Shown here one piece after another: positions 54,077 to 64,000 of a DNA stretch of 64,000 nucleotides. Below the pieces are notes generated by a model. The model saw nothing but the letters and a program-made list of their open reading frames with translations. It was not told the origin of the DNA and made no database searches. Source of the stretch: Bdellovibrionaceae bacterium UBA2316 (GTDB taxonomy: Bacteria; Bdellovibrionota; Bdellovibrionia; Bdellovibrionales; Bdellovibrionaceae); NCBI GenBank assembly GCA_002345205.1, contig DDVI01000091.1:1-64000 (forward strand), given 5' to 3'. How positions within the stretch are numbered: the stretch's first letter is position 1; each line of letters begins with the position of its first letter. The translations under genes were made by a program, and so were the position numbers.

Positions 54077-55510
54077 CTATTTACCTAAGCAAAACTCTTT
54101 AAATACCTTATCCAAAATCTGATCATCATAGACCTCGCCTACCGTACGTTGAAGAGCCATCAGACAACCCTTCAGGTCAAACGCGACAAATTCTGAACCG
54201 AGCTGGCTATTTAAACCGTTGACTACTTTCTCCAAGAGTTCATAGGCCTGACGAAGTTCCTCACGTTGACGAGCACTCGAAACAGACACGGATTCTATGT
54301 GGGCAAACTTAGAAATCCAGTAGTCATAGACTCTCTCTAGCACCTGTTGCTTAGTTTCTGAGCTTTTACAGGTCGTAAAAAGTAGCGAATTATCGTCAAA
54401 AATATAGGGTTTTTTGTCGATATTTGACCCTAAAATAGCCTTTAATTCTGCCTGTTTAGCAGGCATGTCAGAGGGTTTTAAAAGATCGATCTTATTGAGA
54501 ATAAAAAGAGTCCGCTCTAAATTAAGGTCTTTAAAAATTAAGTCTTCCTGATGCTTCAAAGGTTTTGAAGCATCCAAAATAACTAAATTAATGAAACTGT
54601 CTTTTCGTTCTTTAATTGAACGTTCAACACCAATTTTTTCGATCGGGTCATTCGAGTTCGTGCGAATCCCTGCGGTGTCTACTAATGTGAATTTCAAGTT
54701 TCTATATAGTAGGTCTTCACGAATCACATCACGAGTCGTCCCGGCAATGTCGGATACGATCGAGCGATCATTTCCCAAAAGAATATTCATCAGGCTGGAT
54801 TTACCTACGTTCGGCTCGCCACTTAATACTAAAACAATCCCGTCTTTAAGAACCCGACCCGTTTCATAGGTGTTTAGTAGATCTTTAAAATGAATTTTCA
54901 CATTTTGAAGTTTGCTAATCAAAACTGTGTCTTCAACAACCGTGATTCCTTGCTCAGAGAAATCAATTCCCGCCTCAATGTGAGCCAAACACCAAACAAT
55001 GTCATCCTTAATATGATTTACCTTAGACGACAATTCACCTTTTAACTGGCGAAGAGCAAGCTCTGAACCCAGTTCAGAATGGGAATGAATTAAAGAAAGA
55101 ATGCTTTCTGCTTGAACCAGATCTACTCGACCATTCATGAAAGCGCGATAAGTGAATTCTCCGTTAATCGCAACATCAGCGCCGTTTCTGCAAAGCTCAT
55201 TCAAAATAGCGTTACAAATCACAGGTGAACCATGACACGAAACCTCGACCACGCGTTCACCCGTAAACGATTTACCCGCTTCAAATGGCAAAACCAAAAC
55301 TTCGTCGATAGACTTTTGAGTTTGAGTATTTAAAAACTCATCTAGAAATGCTTTGTGGGATTCGAATGTGCGATTTTTTTTCTTAAGAGACTTTTGGGTA
55401 ATTTCAAAAGCATTAGGGCCACTGATACGAATAACTGATATCCCACCGTAGCCCATGGGCGTGGAGACAGAGCAAATAGTAAAATGATCCCTGCCTTCAC
55501 CAAAATTCAT
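54077..55510 (-). CDS. mnmE: tRNA modification GTPase MnmE
   Basis: MnmE (TrmE) is the GTPase partner of MnmG. The 477-residue protein has the N-terminal tetrahydrofolate-binding domain, G1 GEPNVGKSS at 231-239, the DTAGIR G3 motif, NKID G4 motif and the C-terminal CLGK end with its reactive cysteine. It starts 3 bases after the end of the R3H gene. Confidence 0.97.
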   Translation of the reverse strand: MNFGEGRDHFTICSVSTPMGYGGISVIRISGPNAFEITQKSLKKKNRTFESHKAFLDEFLNTQTQKSIDEVLVLPFEAGKSFTGERVVEVSCHGSPVICNAILNELCRNGADVAINGEFTYRAFMNGRVDLVQAESILSLIHSHSELGSELALRQLKGELSSKVNHIKDDIVWCLAHIEAGIDFSEQGITVVEDTVLISKLQNVKIHFKDLLNTYETGRVLKDGIVLVLSGEPNVGKSSLMNILLGNDRSIVSDIAGTTRDVIREDLLYRNLKFTLVDTAGIRTNSNDPIEKIGVERSIKERKDSFINLVILDASKPLKHQEDLIFKDLNLERTLFILNKIDLLKPSDMPAKQAELKAILGSNIDKKPYIFDDNSLLFTTCKSSETKQQVLERVYDYWISKFAHIESVSVSSARQREELRQAYELLEKVVNGLNSQLGSEFVAFDLKGCLMALQRTVGEVYDDQILDKVFKEFCLGK

Positions 55511-55513
55511 AGA

Positions 55514-56071
55514 CTATTCTTGCGCGCTAACGTTTTCAGCGTCAGGAGCGTTTTCATTTTTAGCAGGATAAATTTTGATCTTTTTGTAAAGACCTTCGCC
55601 TAAAGAACGGCTTTTTACACGCGTATCTTTTGAAAGATATTGATGAACCACTTTTCTCTCTTTAGGAGGAAGCGCGCGATAGTAAACCGCCTTATTTTGT
55701 GTAATTGCGATCTCTTTTAAATTGTCAGCGCGTTCGATTAAAGCCGCTTCTGATTCTTCACGGTATCCACCGCAATCTACAAGAACGCTTGAGCGGTCTT
55801 CGGGGAAGTGATGTTGAACTACGCGTTTAAGTAACAATTGAAAAGAATCAAGTAACTGACCTTTTCTGTCTTTAAATAACTCTTCATCTGGACCGGAAAG
55901 TTGAATATCAAAAGAATAGCTGTCGCCATCGTTTTTTTCAGTTTTGATTTCATATTCAAGTTCAAATCCACCGTTTGCTAACAAACCTTCTAGTGTTTGT
56001 CTTAATAAATCTTCAACGGCGCTGTCAGAAGTTTTCTTTCCAGATCCAAATAGCTTTTTGAAAAAATTCAT
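55514..56071 (-). CDS. khpB: RNA-binding protein KhpB (Jag), KH and R3H domains
   Basis: KhpB (Jag, SpoIIIJ-associated) binds RNA and is linked to cell-wall and division control. The 185-residue protein has a short N-terminus instead of the usual Jag_N domain, a KH-like domain (about 25-110) and an R3H region (about 120-165, ALPPKERKVVHQYLSKD). It lies between yidC and mnmE, as in many bacteria. Confidence 0.88.
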   Translation of the reverse strand: MNFFKKLFGSGKKTSDSAVEDLLRQTLEGLLANGGFELEYEIKTEKNDGDSYSFDIQLSGPDEELFKDRKGQLLDSFQLLLKRVVQHHFPEDRSSVLVDCGGYREESEAALIERADNLKEIAITQNKAVYYRALPPKERKVVHQYLSKDTRVKSRSLGEGLYKKIKIYPAKNENAPDAENVSAQE

Positions 56072-56097
56072 TTTTCCTCCTCAGTAGTAATATAGGC

Positions 56098-57702
56098 TTA
56101 TGCTGCTTTGTTAGTTTTCATCATTGCATACTGTTGAATCACGCCAAATAAAGCGCTTACGAACATGTATAGAGTTAATCCACTCGGCAAATTAATCATG
56201 AACACAGTAAAAATTAATGGCATATACATCAAAATTTTTGCCTGCATAGGATCCATCTGTGTCGGTGTCAATTTTTGTTGAACAAACATCGTTACGCCCA
56301 TCAAAATAGGCAACACAAAGAATTTATCATGCGCGCTTAGGTCCTGAATCCAGAACATAAAGGGGCTGCCGTATAACTCAATACTAGAGCCAATCACGCG
56401 ATATAGAGCAAAGAAAATCGGAATTTGAAGTAACATTGGCAAACAACCGCCGAATGGGTTCGCCTTGTTCTCTTTCATCAAATTCATTACTTCTTGATTC
56501 ATACGGACTGGATCGTCTTTGTATTTTTCTCGAACAGCAGTCATTAGCGGCTGAATCTTTTGCATAGCCTTCATTGATTTATAGGACATTAAGTTAAATG
56601 GAAGTACAAACAACCGAACCAAAAGAGTTAACAAAATAATCGCAATACCCCAGTTAGGAATTTGGGAAAAAAACCATTTCATAGTGTATAGCAACGGTTT
56701 TGCAATGAAGCTCATCCAACCAAAGTTAATTACTTGCGCAAGTTCAGGATGAATAGACGTCATTGTATCGATTGCTTTTCCACCAGCGAAATAAGTTTGA
56801 TTTAAAGTTACATCTTTAACCCCATCATTCACCCGATAAATTAACTCAGCTAATGCCGTTTTTTTATCGAATGAGCTAGACATTTTAGCTTCCGGAATAG
56901 TGTCTGATTGATCAACGATCGCAGCAGCGAAATACTGACTACCGATTGCCAGCAAATTCACGCCTTTAGCGTCTCCTGAGGTATCGTTCTTAGCCGATGA
57001 AAAATTTAATGTTGTGTGAGTGTTTTCGTGAGCAACATAGAAATCTTGGTGCTCGTACGAAGGAAATAACCAAGAGGTGCTGTGGTTATCCATTGTTTTT
57101 TCTGGGATGTAAAACTTAACAGATGGTGCTGTTTTTTCATTTAAAGAAACTAATTTCGTAGCTGCTTTGAAAGAGTTGTTTTTCTCTATAAATTCAAGTT
57201 CTCTTTCGATTTTAATGGACGCATCTGAATAAACACCTTTGTATTTACCTTTTTCAATTTCCTGAACATCGAAATAAACATCTGAACCATCAGCTAATTT
57301 CAATTCAAACAAACCTACTGAATCTGAAACACCGATTTTAATCGTCTCACCATTTTTATCTTTGTAGTTTTTGATATCTACATTTCTAACACCCATGCCG
57401 CGTGAAGAAAGATTAAAAGAGATATTTTCGCCAGTAAAAGCAAATACTTTTTCTTCAGGTTTCGCTACGGTTTTAGCATCAGCAGAAGGCGCGGGCGTAT
57501 CAACTGTTGTTGCTTGTGCCGGCTTATCCGCAGTAGGCGTAGCTGCTGTAGTAGGTAGCGCTTCTTGAGTCGCAGCGGGCTTTTGGCCATAACCTGGATA
57601 TTTCTTTTGTAGGTATTGGTTCCAGCCAAAATAAAAAAGTGCAAACACTAACATGGCTACAATGAAACGACCGTTAAATGGACTGTCTTTTTGATCTTGC
57701 AC
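56098..57702 (-). CDS. yidC: Membrane protein insertase YidC
   Basis: YidC inserts proteins into the inner membrane with or without the Sec machinery. The 534-residue Gram-negative-type protein has an N-terminal anchor (8-22), a proline/alanine-rich linker, a periplasmic beta domain (about 80-330) and the conserved core with RLFVLPFNLMSYKSMKAMQ, NPFGGCLPMLLQIPIFFALY and the final LPSGLTLYMFVS region. It starts next to the end of yidD. Confidence 0.97.
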   Translation of the reverse strand: MQDQKDSPFNGRFIVAMLVFALFYFGWNQYLQKKYPGYGQKPAATQEALPTTAATPTADKPAQATTVDTPAPSADAKTVAKPEEKVFAFTGENISFNLSSRGMGVRNVDIKNYKDKNGETIKIGVSDSVGLFELKLADGSDVYFDVQEIEKGKYKGVYSDASIKIERELEFIEKNNSFKAATKLVSLNEKTAPSVKFYIPEKTMDNHSTSWLFPSYEHQDFYVAHENTHTTLNFSSAKNDTSGDAKGVNLLAIGSQYFAAAIVDQSDTIPEAKMSSSFDKKTALAELIYRVNDGVKDVTLNQTYFAGGKAIDTMTSIHPELAQVINFGWMSFIAKPLLYTMKWFFSQIPNWGIAIILLTLLVRLFVLPFNLMSYKSMKAMQKIQPLMTAVREKYKDDPVRMNQEVMNLMKENKANPFGGCLPMLLQIPIFFALYRVIGSSIELYGSPFMFWIQDLSAHDKFFVLPILMGVTMFVQQKLTPTQMDPMQAKILMYMPLIFTVFMINLPSGLTLYMFVSALFGVIQQYAMMKTNKAA

Positions 57703-57998
57703 TAAGATCTCCTTTCGGGAACTGGGTCATAACCGCCTTGTGAAAAAGGCCGACATTTGCATAACCTAATTGATACTAGTTTGATAGCGAAAAATGGACT
57801 GTGAATATGAAATGCCTCAGAGGCATATTGCGAACATGATGGATGAAATTTACAATTTCCACCCATGAATTGAGTGCCTAAAGTACGATAGGCACCAATC
57901 AATAATAAACCTAAAAATTTCAGACTATTCTGTAGTATAGAAGTGGCTCTATTTGGCAGTTTTAGGGGCATGCTTCTTACTAATAAATTTAATCCCAT
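57702..57998 (-). CDS. yidD: Membrane protein insertion efficiency factor YidD
   Basis: YidD assists YidC. The 98-residue protein has the family core GGNCKFHPSCSQYASEAF with two cysteines, and later CRPFSQGGYDPVPE. It is longer at the N-terminus than typical (about 70-85 residues), and the ATG at codon 10 (57971) may be the true start. Either way it overlaps the end of rnpA. Confidence 0.93.
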   Translation of the reverse strand: MGLNLLVRSMPLKLPNRATSILQNSLKFLGLLLIGAYRTLGTQFMGGNCKFHPSCSQYASEAFHIHSPFFAIKLVSIRLCKCRPFSQGGYDPVPERRS

Positions 57999-58335
57999 TA
58001 TTTAATACTTTTTTGAAGCTTAAAAAACTCATATTTTTGTAGTAATCTTCGCCCATTGGCTTAATGAAGACAGAAAATTTAACGATTATCCGTGGGTTTT
58101 CTTTTAAAAACTCTGATAATTCCTGTTTCATCCACCGTCGGACACGATTCCTTACGGCGGCATTTCCTACTTTTCGACTTAATATAAACCCGATTTGGGA
58201 TTTGGGGGAATTGGTGTCGTATTCTGCGTCGATACTGATTAGCATCCACGAAGCCGCCCAAAATTTTATTCCCCGCTCTTTAAGATATAAAAAATCTGAG
58301 TTCTTATTGATTGAACTAAATGGCTTACTTACCAC
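57949..58335 (-). CDS. rnpA: Ribonuclease P protein component RnpA
   Basis: RnpA is the protein cofactor of RNase P in tRNA 5' processing. The 128-residue protein has the RNR motif [18 protein letters not shown] and a basic surface. The start is a GTG (58335) inside the end of rpmH, with 11 bases of overlap, and the end overlaps yidD by up to 50 bases. Such nesting implies coupled translation. Confidence 0.92.
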   Translation of the reverse strand: MVSKPFSSINKNSDFLYLKERGIKFWAASWMLISIDAEYDTNSPKSQIGFILSRKVGNAAVRNRVRRWMKQELSEFLKENPRIIVKFSVFIKPMGEDYYKNMSFLSFKKVLNNGIKFISKKHAPKTAK

Positions 58336-58474
58336 TAATTTCTACAGAAAGCTTCTTACGTCCTTTAGCACGTCTACGGCTAAGAACTTTTTGTCCGTCT
58401 TTAGTTTTCATACGAGTTCTAAAGCCATGTGTTTTTTTACGGCGTTTTTTTGACGGTTGGTACGTTCTTTTCAT
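58325..58474 (-). CDS. rpmH: 50S ribosomal protein L34
   Basis: Translating leftward from the ATG at 58474 gives a 49-residue, very basic protein beginning [20 protein letters not shown] and ending LSVEISGK, which is L34. A ribosome site (AAGGAG) lies 6 bases upstream. It heads the rpmH-rnpA-yidD-yidC block, the standard origin-proximal order. Confidence 0.97.
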   Translation of the reverse strand: MKRTYQPSKKRRKKTHGFRTRMKTKDGQKVLSRRRAKGRKKLSVEISGK

Positions 58475-58797
58475 TGTAATCTCCTTAAGTGGCAGAACTA
58501 AAAATCAGATTCATCTTTATGTACTTAATAAACTTATTTTACAAGCAGAAATTTAATCTTAACCCCATAGAGACCCAAACAAATCCCGGTTTTTACGTTT
58601 CAAAACGCCTTTCGGTAAAGGCCTACCCTTAACCGTTTCTGTGAAGCCACTACCTATTGTAAAAATTTTAAAAAACACCACTAGATAACTGGTCGTTAAA
58701 AATTCACAATGCAGCATTCAGGACTAGTGTTGAAAACCCCATAGTCCCTTGTTACTTCTTTTCGTCTTATCTTTTTCGAAGGTTCAGAGGGGTTATA
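58475..58797. other. Intergenic region between divergent rpmH and dnaA
   Basis: This 323-base stretch holds the promoters of both genes. A perfect hairpin GCCTTT-CGGT-AAAGGC lies at 58607-58622. I find no good DnaA box here (no 8/9 match to TTATCCACA), so origin activity is more likely on the other side of dnaA. The dnaA ribosome site GAGGGG is at its right end. No small gene is apparent. Confidence 0.7.
58516..58544 (-). promoter_or_regulatory. Probable promoter of rpmH
   Basis: Leftward TTGTAA (-35, four of six), 17 bases, then CATAAA (-10, four of six), about 42 bases upstream of the rpmH ATG. Confidence 0.4.
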
Positions 58798-60213
58798 ATG
58801 CTTATCGATTCGCATTTTTGGGATCAAGTTAAGTCCAACATGAAAGGTAGGAATCTAAACAACAAGTTGCTAGATACTTGGTTAGATCCTATCGAATATT
58901 TAAACACAGCCGGCAGTGACGTTAGACCAAAAATTGTTCTTGGGGTCCCGAATGCGTTTCATCAATATTTTGTTATTGAAAACCTACAAGACAAAATTTA
59001 TTCAGAGATTTCAGGTCTTTGTAATTCTCAGTTTGAGGTTGAGTTCGTAGTAACCGGCAACAAAGTACCTGCCCCCCCAGAAAGCCCGCAAGCTCTGGAA
59101 GAGGCAATTTTTAACCCCACACAACCGGTGAATATTGCATTAAAAAATGCAGCTCTTTTTAATAAAGATAAGCCGTTTAATTCAGATCCACTGAACACGG
59201 AACTTACGTTTTCTACATTTGTAGTGGGAAAAAACTCGGAATTTGCTCATGCGGCAACCTATAACGTAACTAAAAATCCAGGTGGCGATGATTATAATCC
59301 TCTATATATATATGGTCCGGTGGGAATGGGTAAAACTCACTTGCTACATGCTGCTGGTAATTATATTCGTGAGAGCTATCCCCAATTAAGAATCATTTAT
59401 ATTTCAGCCGAACACTTTATGAATGAGTGTATTTCGTCTATTCGCCATCATAAAATGGATAAATTCCGCCAAAAATATCGCGAAAATGCTGATATTTTAC
59501 TAGTGGATGATGTTCAATTTATCGGCAAAGGGGAAGCTGTACAGGAAGAGTTCTTCCATACGATTAATACGTTTATTGAGCGTAAAAAGCAGGTAATTTT
59601 AGCTTCTGATCGTATGCCAAAAGATATTATCGATCTTGAAGATCGTAATAGAACGCGCTTAGAGCGCGGTTTAATTGCTGATATTACAATGCCGGATCTT
59701 GAAACTCGTATTGCAATTTTGCGTTATAAAGCGGAACGTTTTGCAGTTCGTTTATCTGATGAAGTCGCTACGTATATTGCCCGTATTTCGAAACGTTCAA
59801 TCAGAGAATTAGAAGGTAACCTTAAAAAAGTGAAAATGTTTTCTGAATTGCAGGGTCTGCAAATCGATTACGACCTTGTTAAACGCATTCTTTCAAGCCA
59901 CGAGACAACAAGTACTATCGGGGCAGAAGAAATCCTTAGACGGGTTGCTGATCACTATAAAGTTAAAATTGCGGACCTTAAATCAACAACTCGCGCGAAA
60001 CAAATTGTAGTTCCGCGGCAAATTGCAATGTATTTGATCAAGAAATTTTTGGACAAATCATTAGTAGATATTGGCAAAACTTTTGGTGGTCGTGATCACA
60101 CTACTGTTATGAATGCACTTGAAAGAGTGAAGTTTCTACAGTCAAAGGATCAGGATATCTTTAAAGATATCGAAGAGTTAGAGAGTAGAATCCACAATAT
60201 CACAGGGGTGTGA
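58798..60213 (+). CDS. dnaA: Chromosomal replication initiator DnaA
   Basis: DnaA binds DnaA boxes and opens the origin. The 471-residue protein has the N-terminal DnaB-interaction domain, a variable linker (about 90-135), the AAA+ domain with Walker A GPVGMGKTH at 173-181 and Walker B ILLVDDVQF, and the C-terminal box-binding helix-turn-helix with GGRDHTTVMNALERV. A GAGGGG ribosome site is 5 bases upstream of the ATG. Confidence 0.98.
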   Translation: MLIDSHFWDQVKSNMKGRNLNNKLLDTWLDPIEYLNTAGSDVRPKIVLGVPNAFHQYFVIENLQDKIYSEISGLCNSQFEVEFVVTGNKVPAPPESPQALEEAIFNPTQPVNIALKNAALFNKDKPFNSDPLNTELTFSTFVVGKNSEFAHAATYNVTKNPGGDDYNPLYIYGPVGMGKTHLLHAAGNYIRESYPQLRIIYISAEHFMNECISSIRHHKMDKFRQKYRENADILLVDDVQFIGKGEAVQEEFFHTINTFIERKKQVILASDRMPKDIIDLEDRNRTRLERGLIADITMPDLETRIAILRYKAERFAVRLSDEVATYIARISKRSIRELEGNLKKVKMFSELQGLQIDYDLVKRILSSHETTSTIGAEEILRRVADHYKVKIADLKSTTRAKQIVVPRQIAMYLIKKFLDKSLVDIGKTFGGRDHTTVMNALERVKFLQSKDQDIFKDIEELESRIHNITGV

Positions 60214-60436
60214 ATTGGGATTGTGTAAAAACGTGTGGATAAATCTACCGGAAACTTTGGGGATTTAGAAAACGCGGTTTTATACAGAGTTTCGGGGCTT
60301 TTTGTTAATGACTTTATCCACTTGGATACGTTAATAAAATCAACAGCTTAATAAGCTAAGTGTGAAATCCACAGCCCTACTACTACTACTAGTTATTTAT
60401 ATATATAGTATTAATAATTATATTGGATGAGGAATT
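60214..60436. other. oriC: Replication origin oriC (dnaA-dnaN intergenic)
   Basis: The 223-base gap contains a perfect DnaA box in reverse orientation (60234-60242, TGTGGATAA), an 8/9 box (60314-60322, TTATCCACT), a weaker 7/9 box (60365-60373, AAATCCACA), a short GC stretch, five CTA repeats and an AT-rich segment. The order box, GC stretch, trio repeat, AT-rich DUE is the bacterial unwinding module as defined in Bacillus subtilis. Location beside dnaA and dnaN matches published Bdellovibrio work as I recall it. Functional proof is lacking. Confidence 0.85.
60377..60391 (+). repeat. DnaA-trio array
   Basis: Five tandem CTA triplets stand two bases beyond a DnaA box and GC stretch and are followed by about 34 bases of almost pure A/T. 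DnaA is known to assemble on such trinucleotides as a single strand during unwinding. Confidence 0.8.
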
Positions 60437-61543
60437 ATGAAAATTGAGATCGAGAAAAAAGACTTGCTTACTTTGATCGGTAAGACGTTAAATATCGTTG
60501 ATAAAAAAAATACCATGGCCGTATTGGTAAATGTTTTACTCGATGCTGATCAAGATCGCGTAAAAGTTTTTGCAACGGATTTGGAAGTAAGTTTAACTGA
60601 CGAAGTCTTTGCTAAAGTTTTAGAACCAGGCAAAGTTGTAGTTAGCACAAAAAGTCTTTTCGAAATTTGTCGAAAATTGGATGAAGGTAAAATCCAACTC
60701 GTCAAAAAAGAAAATAACTGGTTAGAAATAAAACAAGGAAAGTTTTCATCTCGCATTGTGGGAGTGAGCCATGAAGACTACCCTATCTTTCCAACTTACA
60801 ATCCTCAATCGTTTATCAAAATCAGTTCACACCTGCTTCGTGAAATGATTGATAAAACTATTTACTCGGTTTCGAACGATGAGACTCGGTACCATTTGAA
60901 CGGAGTTTATTTCGAAGTTTCTCAAACTGGAAATTGTCGAATGGTTGCCACTGATGGACACCGTATGAGTTTGGTTAATAAACAAATCGAACTTGGTAAA
61001 AGTACGACATCTGCGGGAGTGATCATTCCAAGAAAAGGTTTGTACGAAATAAAAAAAATCATCGAGGCAAATCCAGGTGAAGTGGAAATTGCAATTGAAG
61101 GTTCGCAATTTTACTTAAGAAACAACACGACTACGCTGATGATTCGTTTGATTGAAGGTAAATATCCAAACTATCAACAGTTTATTCCACAGAACCTGAC
61201 TCAGAAAATTAAGTTAAACAAAAATGATTTCTTAACTTCGCTAGAGCGCGTAGCCCTTCTAGCAAATCAAAAATCAAAAGCGGTATTGCTTAATTTGGCA
61301 AAAAATAAAATGGAAATTTCTTCAAACAATCCTGAACTAGGTGAAGCGAAAGAAGAAATGGAAGTTGATTTTTCTGGTAACGAATTAAAAATCGGTTTCA
61401 ATGCTCGTTACATCTTGGATGTACTAGCATCAATGGATCAGCCGACAGTTCAACTTGAAGTGAATGATCATTTATCTCCAGGGGTGATTCGTCCGCTTGA
61501 TGATCAGTCATACACATGCGTAGTTATGCCAATGAGAATTTAG
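60437..61543 (+). CDS. dnaN: DNA polymerase III beta sliding clamp
   Basis: DnaN is the ring that tethers DNA polymerase. The 368-residue protein has the three clamp domains and the usual ends (MKIEIEKKDLLTLIGKTLNI, YTCVVMPMRI). A GAGG ribosome site precedes the ATG. Its spacing from recF is 32 bases. Confidence 0.98.
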   Translation: MKIEIEKKDLLTLIGKTLNIVDKKNTMAVLVNVLLDADQDRVKVFATDLEVSLTDEVFAKVLEPGKVVVSTKSLFEICRKLDEGKIQLVKKENNWLEIKQGKFSSRIVGVSHEDYPIFPTYNPQSFIKISSHLLREMIDKTIYSVSNDETRYHLNGVYFEVSQTGNCRMVATDGHRMSLVNKQIELGKSTTSAGVIIPRKGLYEIKKIIEANPGEVEIAIEGSQFYLRNNTTTLMIRLIEGKYPNYQQFIPQNLTQKIKLNKNDFLTSLERVALLANQKSKAVLLNLAKNKMEISSNNPELGEAKEEMEVDFSGNELKIGFNARYILDVLASMDQPTVQLEVNDHLSPGVIRPLDDQSYTCVVMPMRI

Positions 61544-61575
61544 CGCCTTAATAATTTTTTTCCAAAGGTGCTATT

Positions 61576-62706
61576 TTGTTCGTAGAAAATATTTCAATAA
61601 AAGATTTTAGAAATATAAAATCTTTGCAAACCAGTTTTTCCAAGAACCTAAACGTGTTCTTGGGAAAAAATGGTCAAGGTAAAACAAATCTCCTAGAGAG
61701 TATTTATTTGTTAGTGAATGGAAATTCATTTCGTTATTCAAACAATGAATCGTTCATCAACTATTCCTCGCAGCTGAGTTTGATCCAATCCGTTTTTCAC
61801 CAAAATACTTTGAAATATAATTTAAAAATGACGATACAGAAAAATTCCAAAGAGTTTTTTGTAAATGAAAAAAAAATCTCGTCATCACAAATTCAAAAAA
61901 AATTTTCAATCGTTTTATTCTCTCCGGAAAGTTTAAGTTTCATCAAGGAATCTTCAGAATTTCGTCGCGTGCTTGTGGATGAATTTCTGGCGTCTGTGGA
62001 TACTAGGAATGTTGATATAGTTTCTGATTTTAAAAAAGCGCTTAAAAACCGCAACCGGCTGCTAAAGGACCTCAGAGATATCAAGATATCAAAACAGCAG
62101 TTTGACCCCCTCTTTGACTCGTTAACGGAGTTATATCTACAAAAAGCAGCCGATCTTGTGGCACAAAGAATCGACGCATTGGCAAAAATTAAAGGCGACC
62201 TAAATGACAATATGCAATATATCAGTCAGTCCAATGTGGAAATATTTGTGGACTATGTGGCTTCCAATGAGTCTTTTTTAGGACTTTCGCGTACTGAAAT
62301 TGTCGAAAAACTTAAAAAACGTGCATCGGAATTAAGATCGGCAGAAGTATCGTCTGGAAGCTCATTAGTTGGCCCTCATAAACACGATATTTTGTTTCTA
62401 TATAACCAAAAAGATTCACGATTTTTTTGTTCGCAGGGGCAGCAAAGAGCTATTATATTATCTTTCAAAATGGCTCAAATAGTGTATCATCGAAGGGTTC
62501 ACGGAACTTACCCAATTTTACTATTGGATGATGTTCTGTCTGAACTAGACAGCGACAAAAGATTTCGGCTTGTAGAGTTTCTAGAAAAACTAGAAACGCA
62601 GATTTTTATTACAAGTACCGAAATTGATTCTGTTGAAAATTTGAATAAAGAGAATGTTAAAATTAAGTATTTAGATAATGGAATAATTAAAACGGATAGG
62701 GATTAA
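61576..62706 (+). CDS. recF: DNA replication and repair protein RecF
   Basis: RecF helps load RecA at gaps. The 376-residue ATPase has Walker A GKNGQGKT at 30-37, the signature LVGPHKHD and Walker B with LLLDDVLSELD. The start is a TTG with AGGTG 5 bases upstream. It lies between dnaN and gyrB as in most bacteria. Confidence 0.97.
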   Translation: MFVENISIKDFRNIKSLQTSFSKNLNVFLGKNGQGKTNLLESIYLLVNGNSFRYSNNESFINYSSQLSLIQSVFHQNTLKYNLKMTIQKNSKEFFVNEKKISSSQIQKKFSIVLFSPESLSFIKESSEFRRVLVDEFLASVDTRNVDIVSDFKKALKNRNRLLKDLRDIKISKQQFDPLFDSLTELYLQKAADLVAQRIDALAKIKGDLNDNMQYISQSNVEIFVDYVASNESFLGLSRTEIVEKLKKRASELRSAEVSSGSSLVGPHKHDILFLYNQKDSRFFCSQGQQRAIILSFKMAQIVYHRRVHGTYPILLLDDVLSELDSDKRFRLVEFLEKLETQIFITSTEIDSVENLNKENVKIKYLDNGIIKTDRD

Positions 62707-62720
62707 GCGTCTCTAGCTAA

Positions 62721-64000
<1,280 letters not shown>

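Noticed and set aside
58475..58797. Second half of a bipartite origin upstream of dnaA
   Set aside because: No DnaA box with 8/9 or better match was found there.

Overview
The window is a chromosomal origin region of a Gram-negative bacterium, most likely a member of the Bdellovibrionota (Bdellovibrio/Pseudobdellovibrio-like, AT-rich by eye). The Gram-negative call rests on a Tat system, a porin-like protein, lipoproteins, an LpoA-like periplasmic protein and NADH dehydrogenase. The phylum call is an inference from remembered gene order (parAB next to a bactofilin and an atp operon with both b and b' subunits) and from many secreted orphan proteins. I see no mobile element, phage, CRISPR array, tRNA or rRNA gene.

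Layout. 1-12 kb: a secreted prolyl oligopeptidase, tatBC, a porin-like protein whose start codon lies in a perfect hairpin, a chemoreceptor paired with a small secreted sensor-like protein, a YqjD/YqjE-type membrane pair, a DUF2914 membrane protein and a two-domain M16 peptidase. 12-25 kb: hemW, grpE with a zinc-finger-less dnaJ, an LpoA-like lipoprotein, two DksA-family genes (one has lost most zinc ligands), lon, a frameshifted papain-family peptidase, an HTH/coiled-coil protein, a patatin and a secreted alpha/beta hydrolase. 25-33 kb: a nuoAHJKLMN operon encoding only membrane-arm subunits of complex I. 33-43 kb: mfd, three secreted or outer-membrane proteins of unknown function, and an exported GH3 (NagZ-like) enzyme. 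42.6-48.4 kb: an atpF'FHAGDC operon without the a and c subunits. 48.5-64 kb: the replication/segregation core bacM-parB-parA, three parS sites, rsmG-mnmG, mnmE-khpB-yidC-yidD-rnpA-rpmH, dnaA, oriC, dnaN, recF and the 5' part of gyrB.

How it works together. The intergenic region between dnaA and dnaN holds a good DnaA-box / GC / DnaA-trio / AT-rich unwinding arrangement. ParA and ParB with three parS sites 9-10 kb away would segregate the newly copied origin. Most genes left of dnaA run leftward and those right of it rightward, so transcription follows the forks. The most attractive unexplained features are the hairpin that swallows the porin start site, a related palindrome in two promoter regions, the cysteine-rich 764-residue exported protein with its small partner, and the RacA-like HTH/coiled-coil protein. 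No whole novel system is proven by the sequence.
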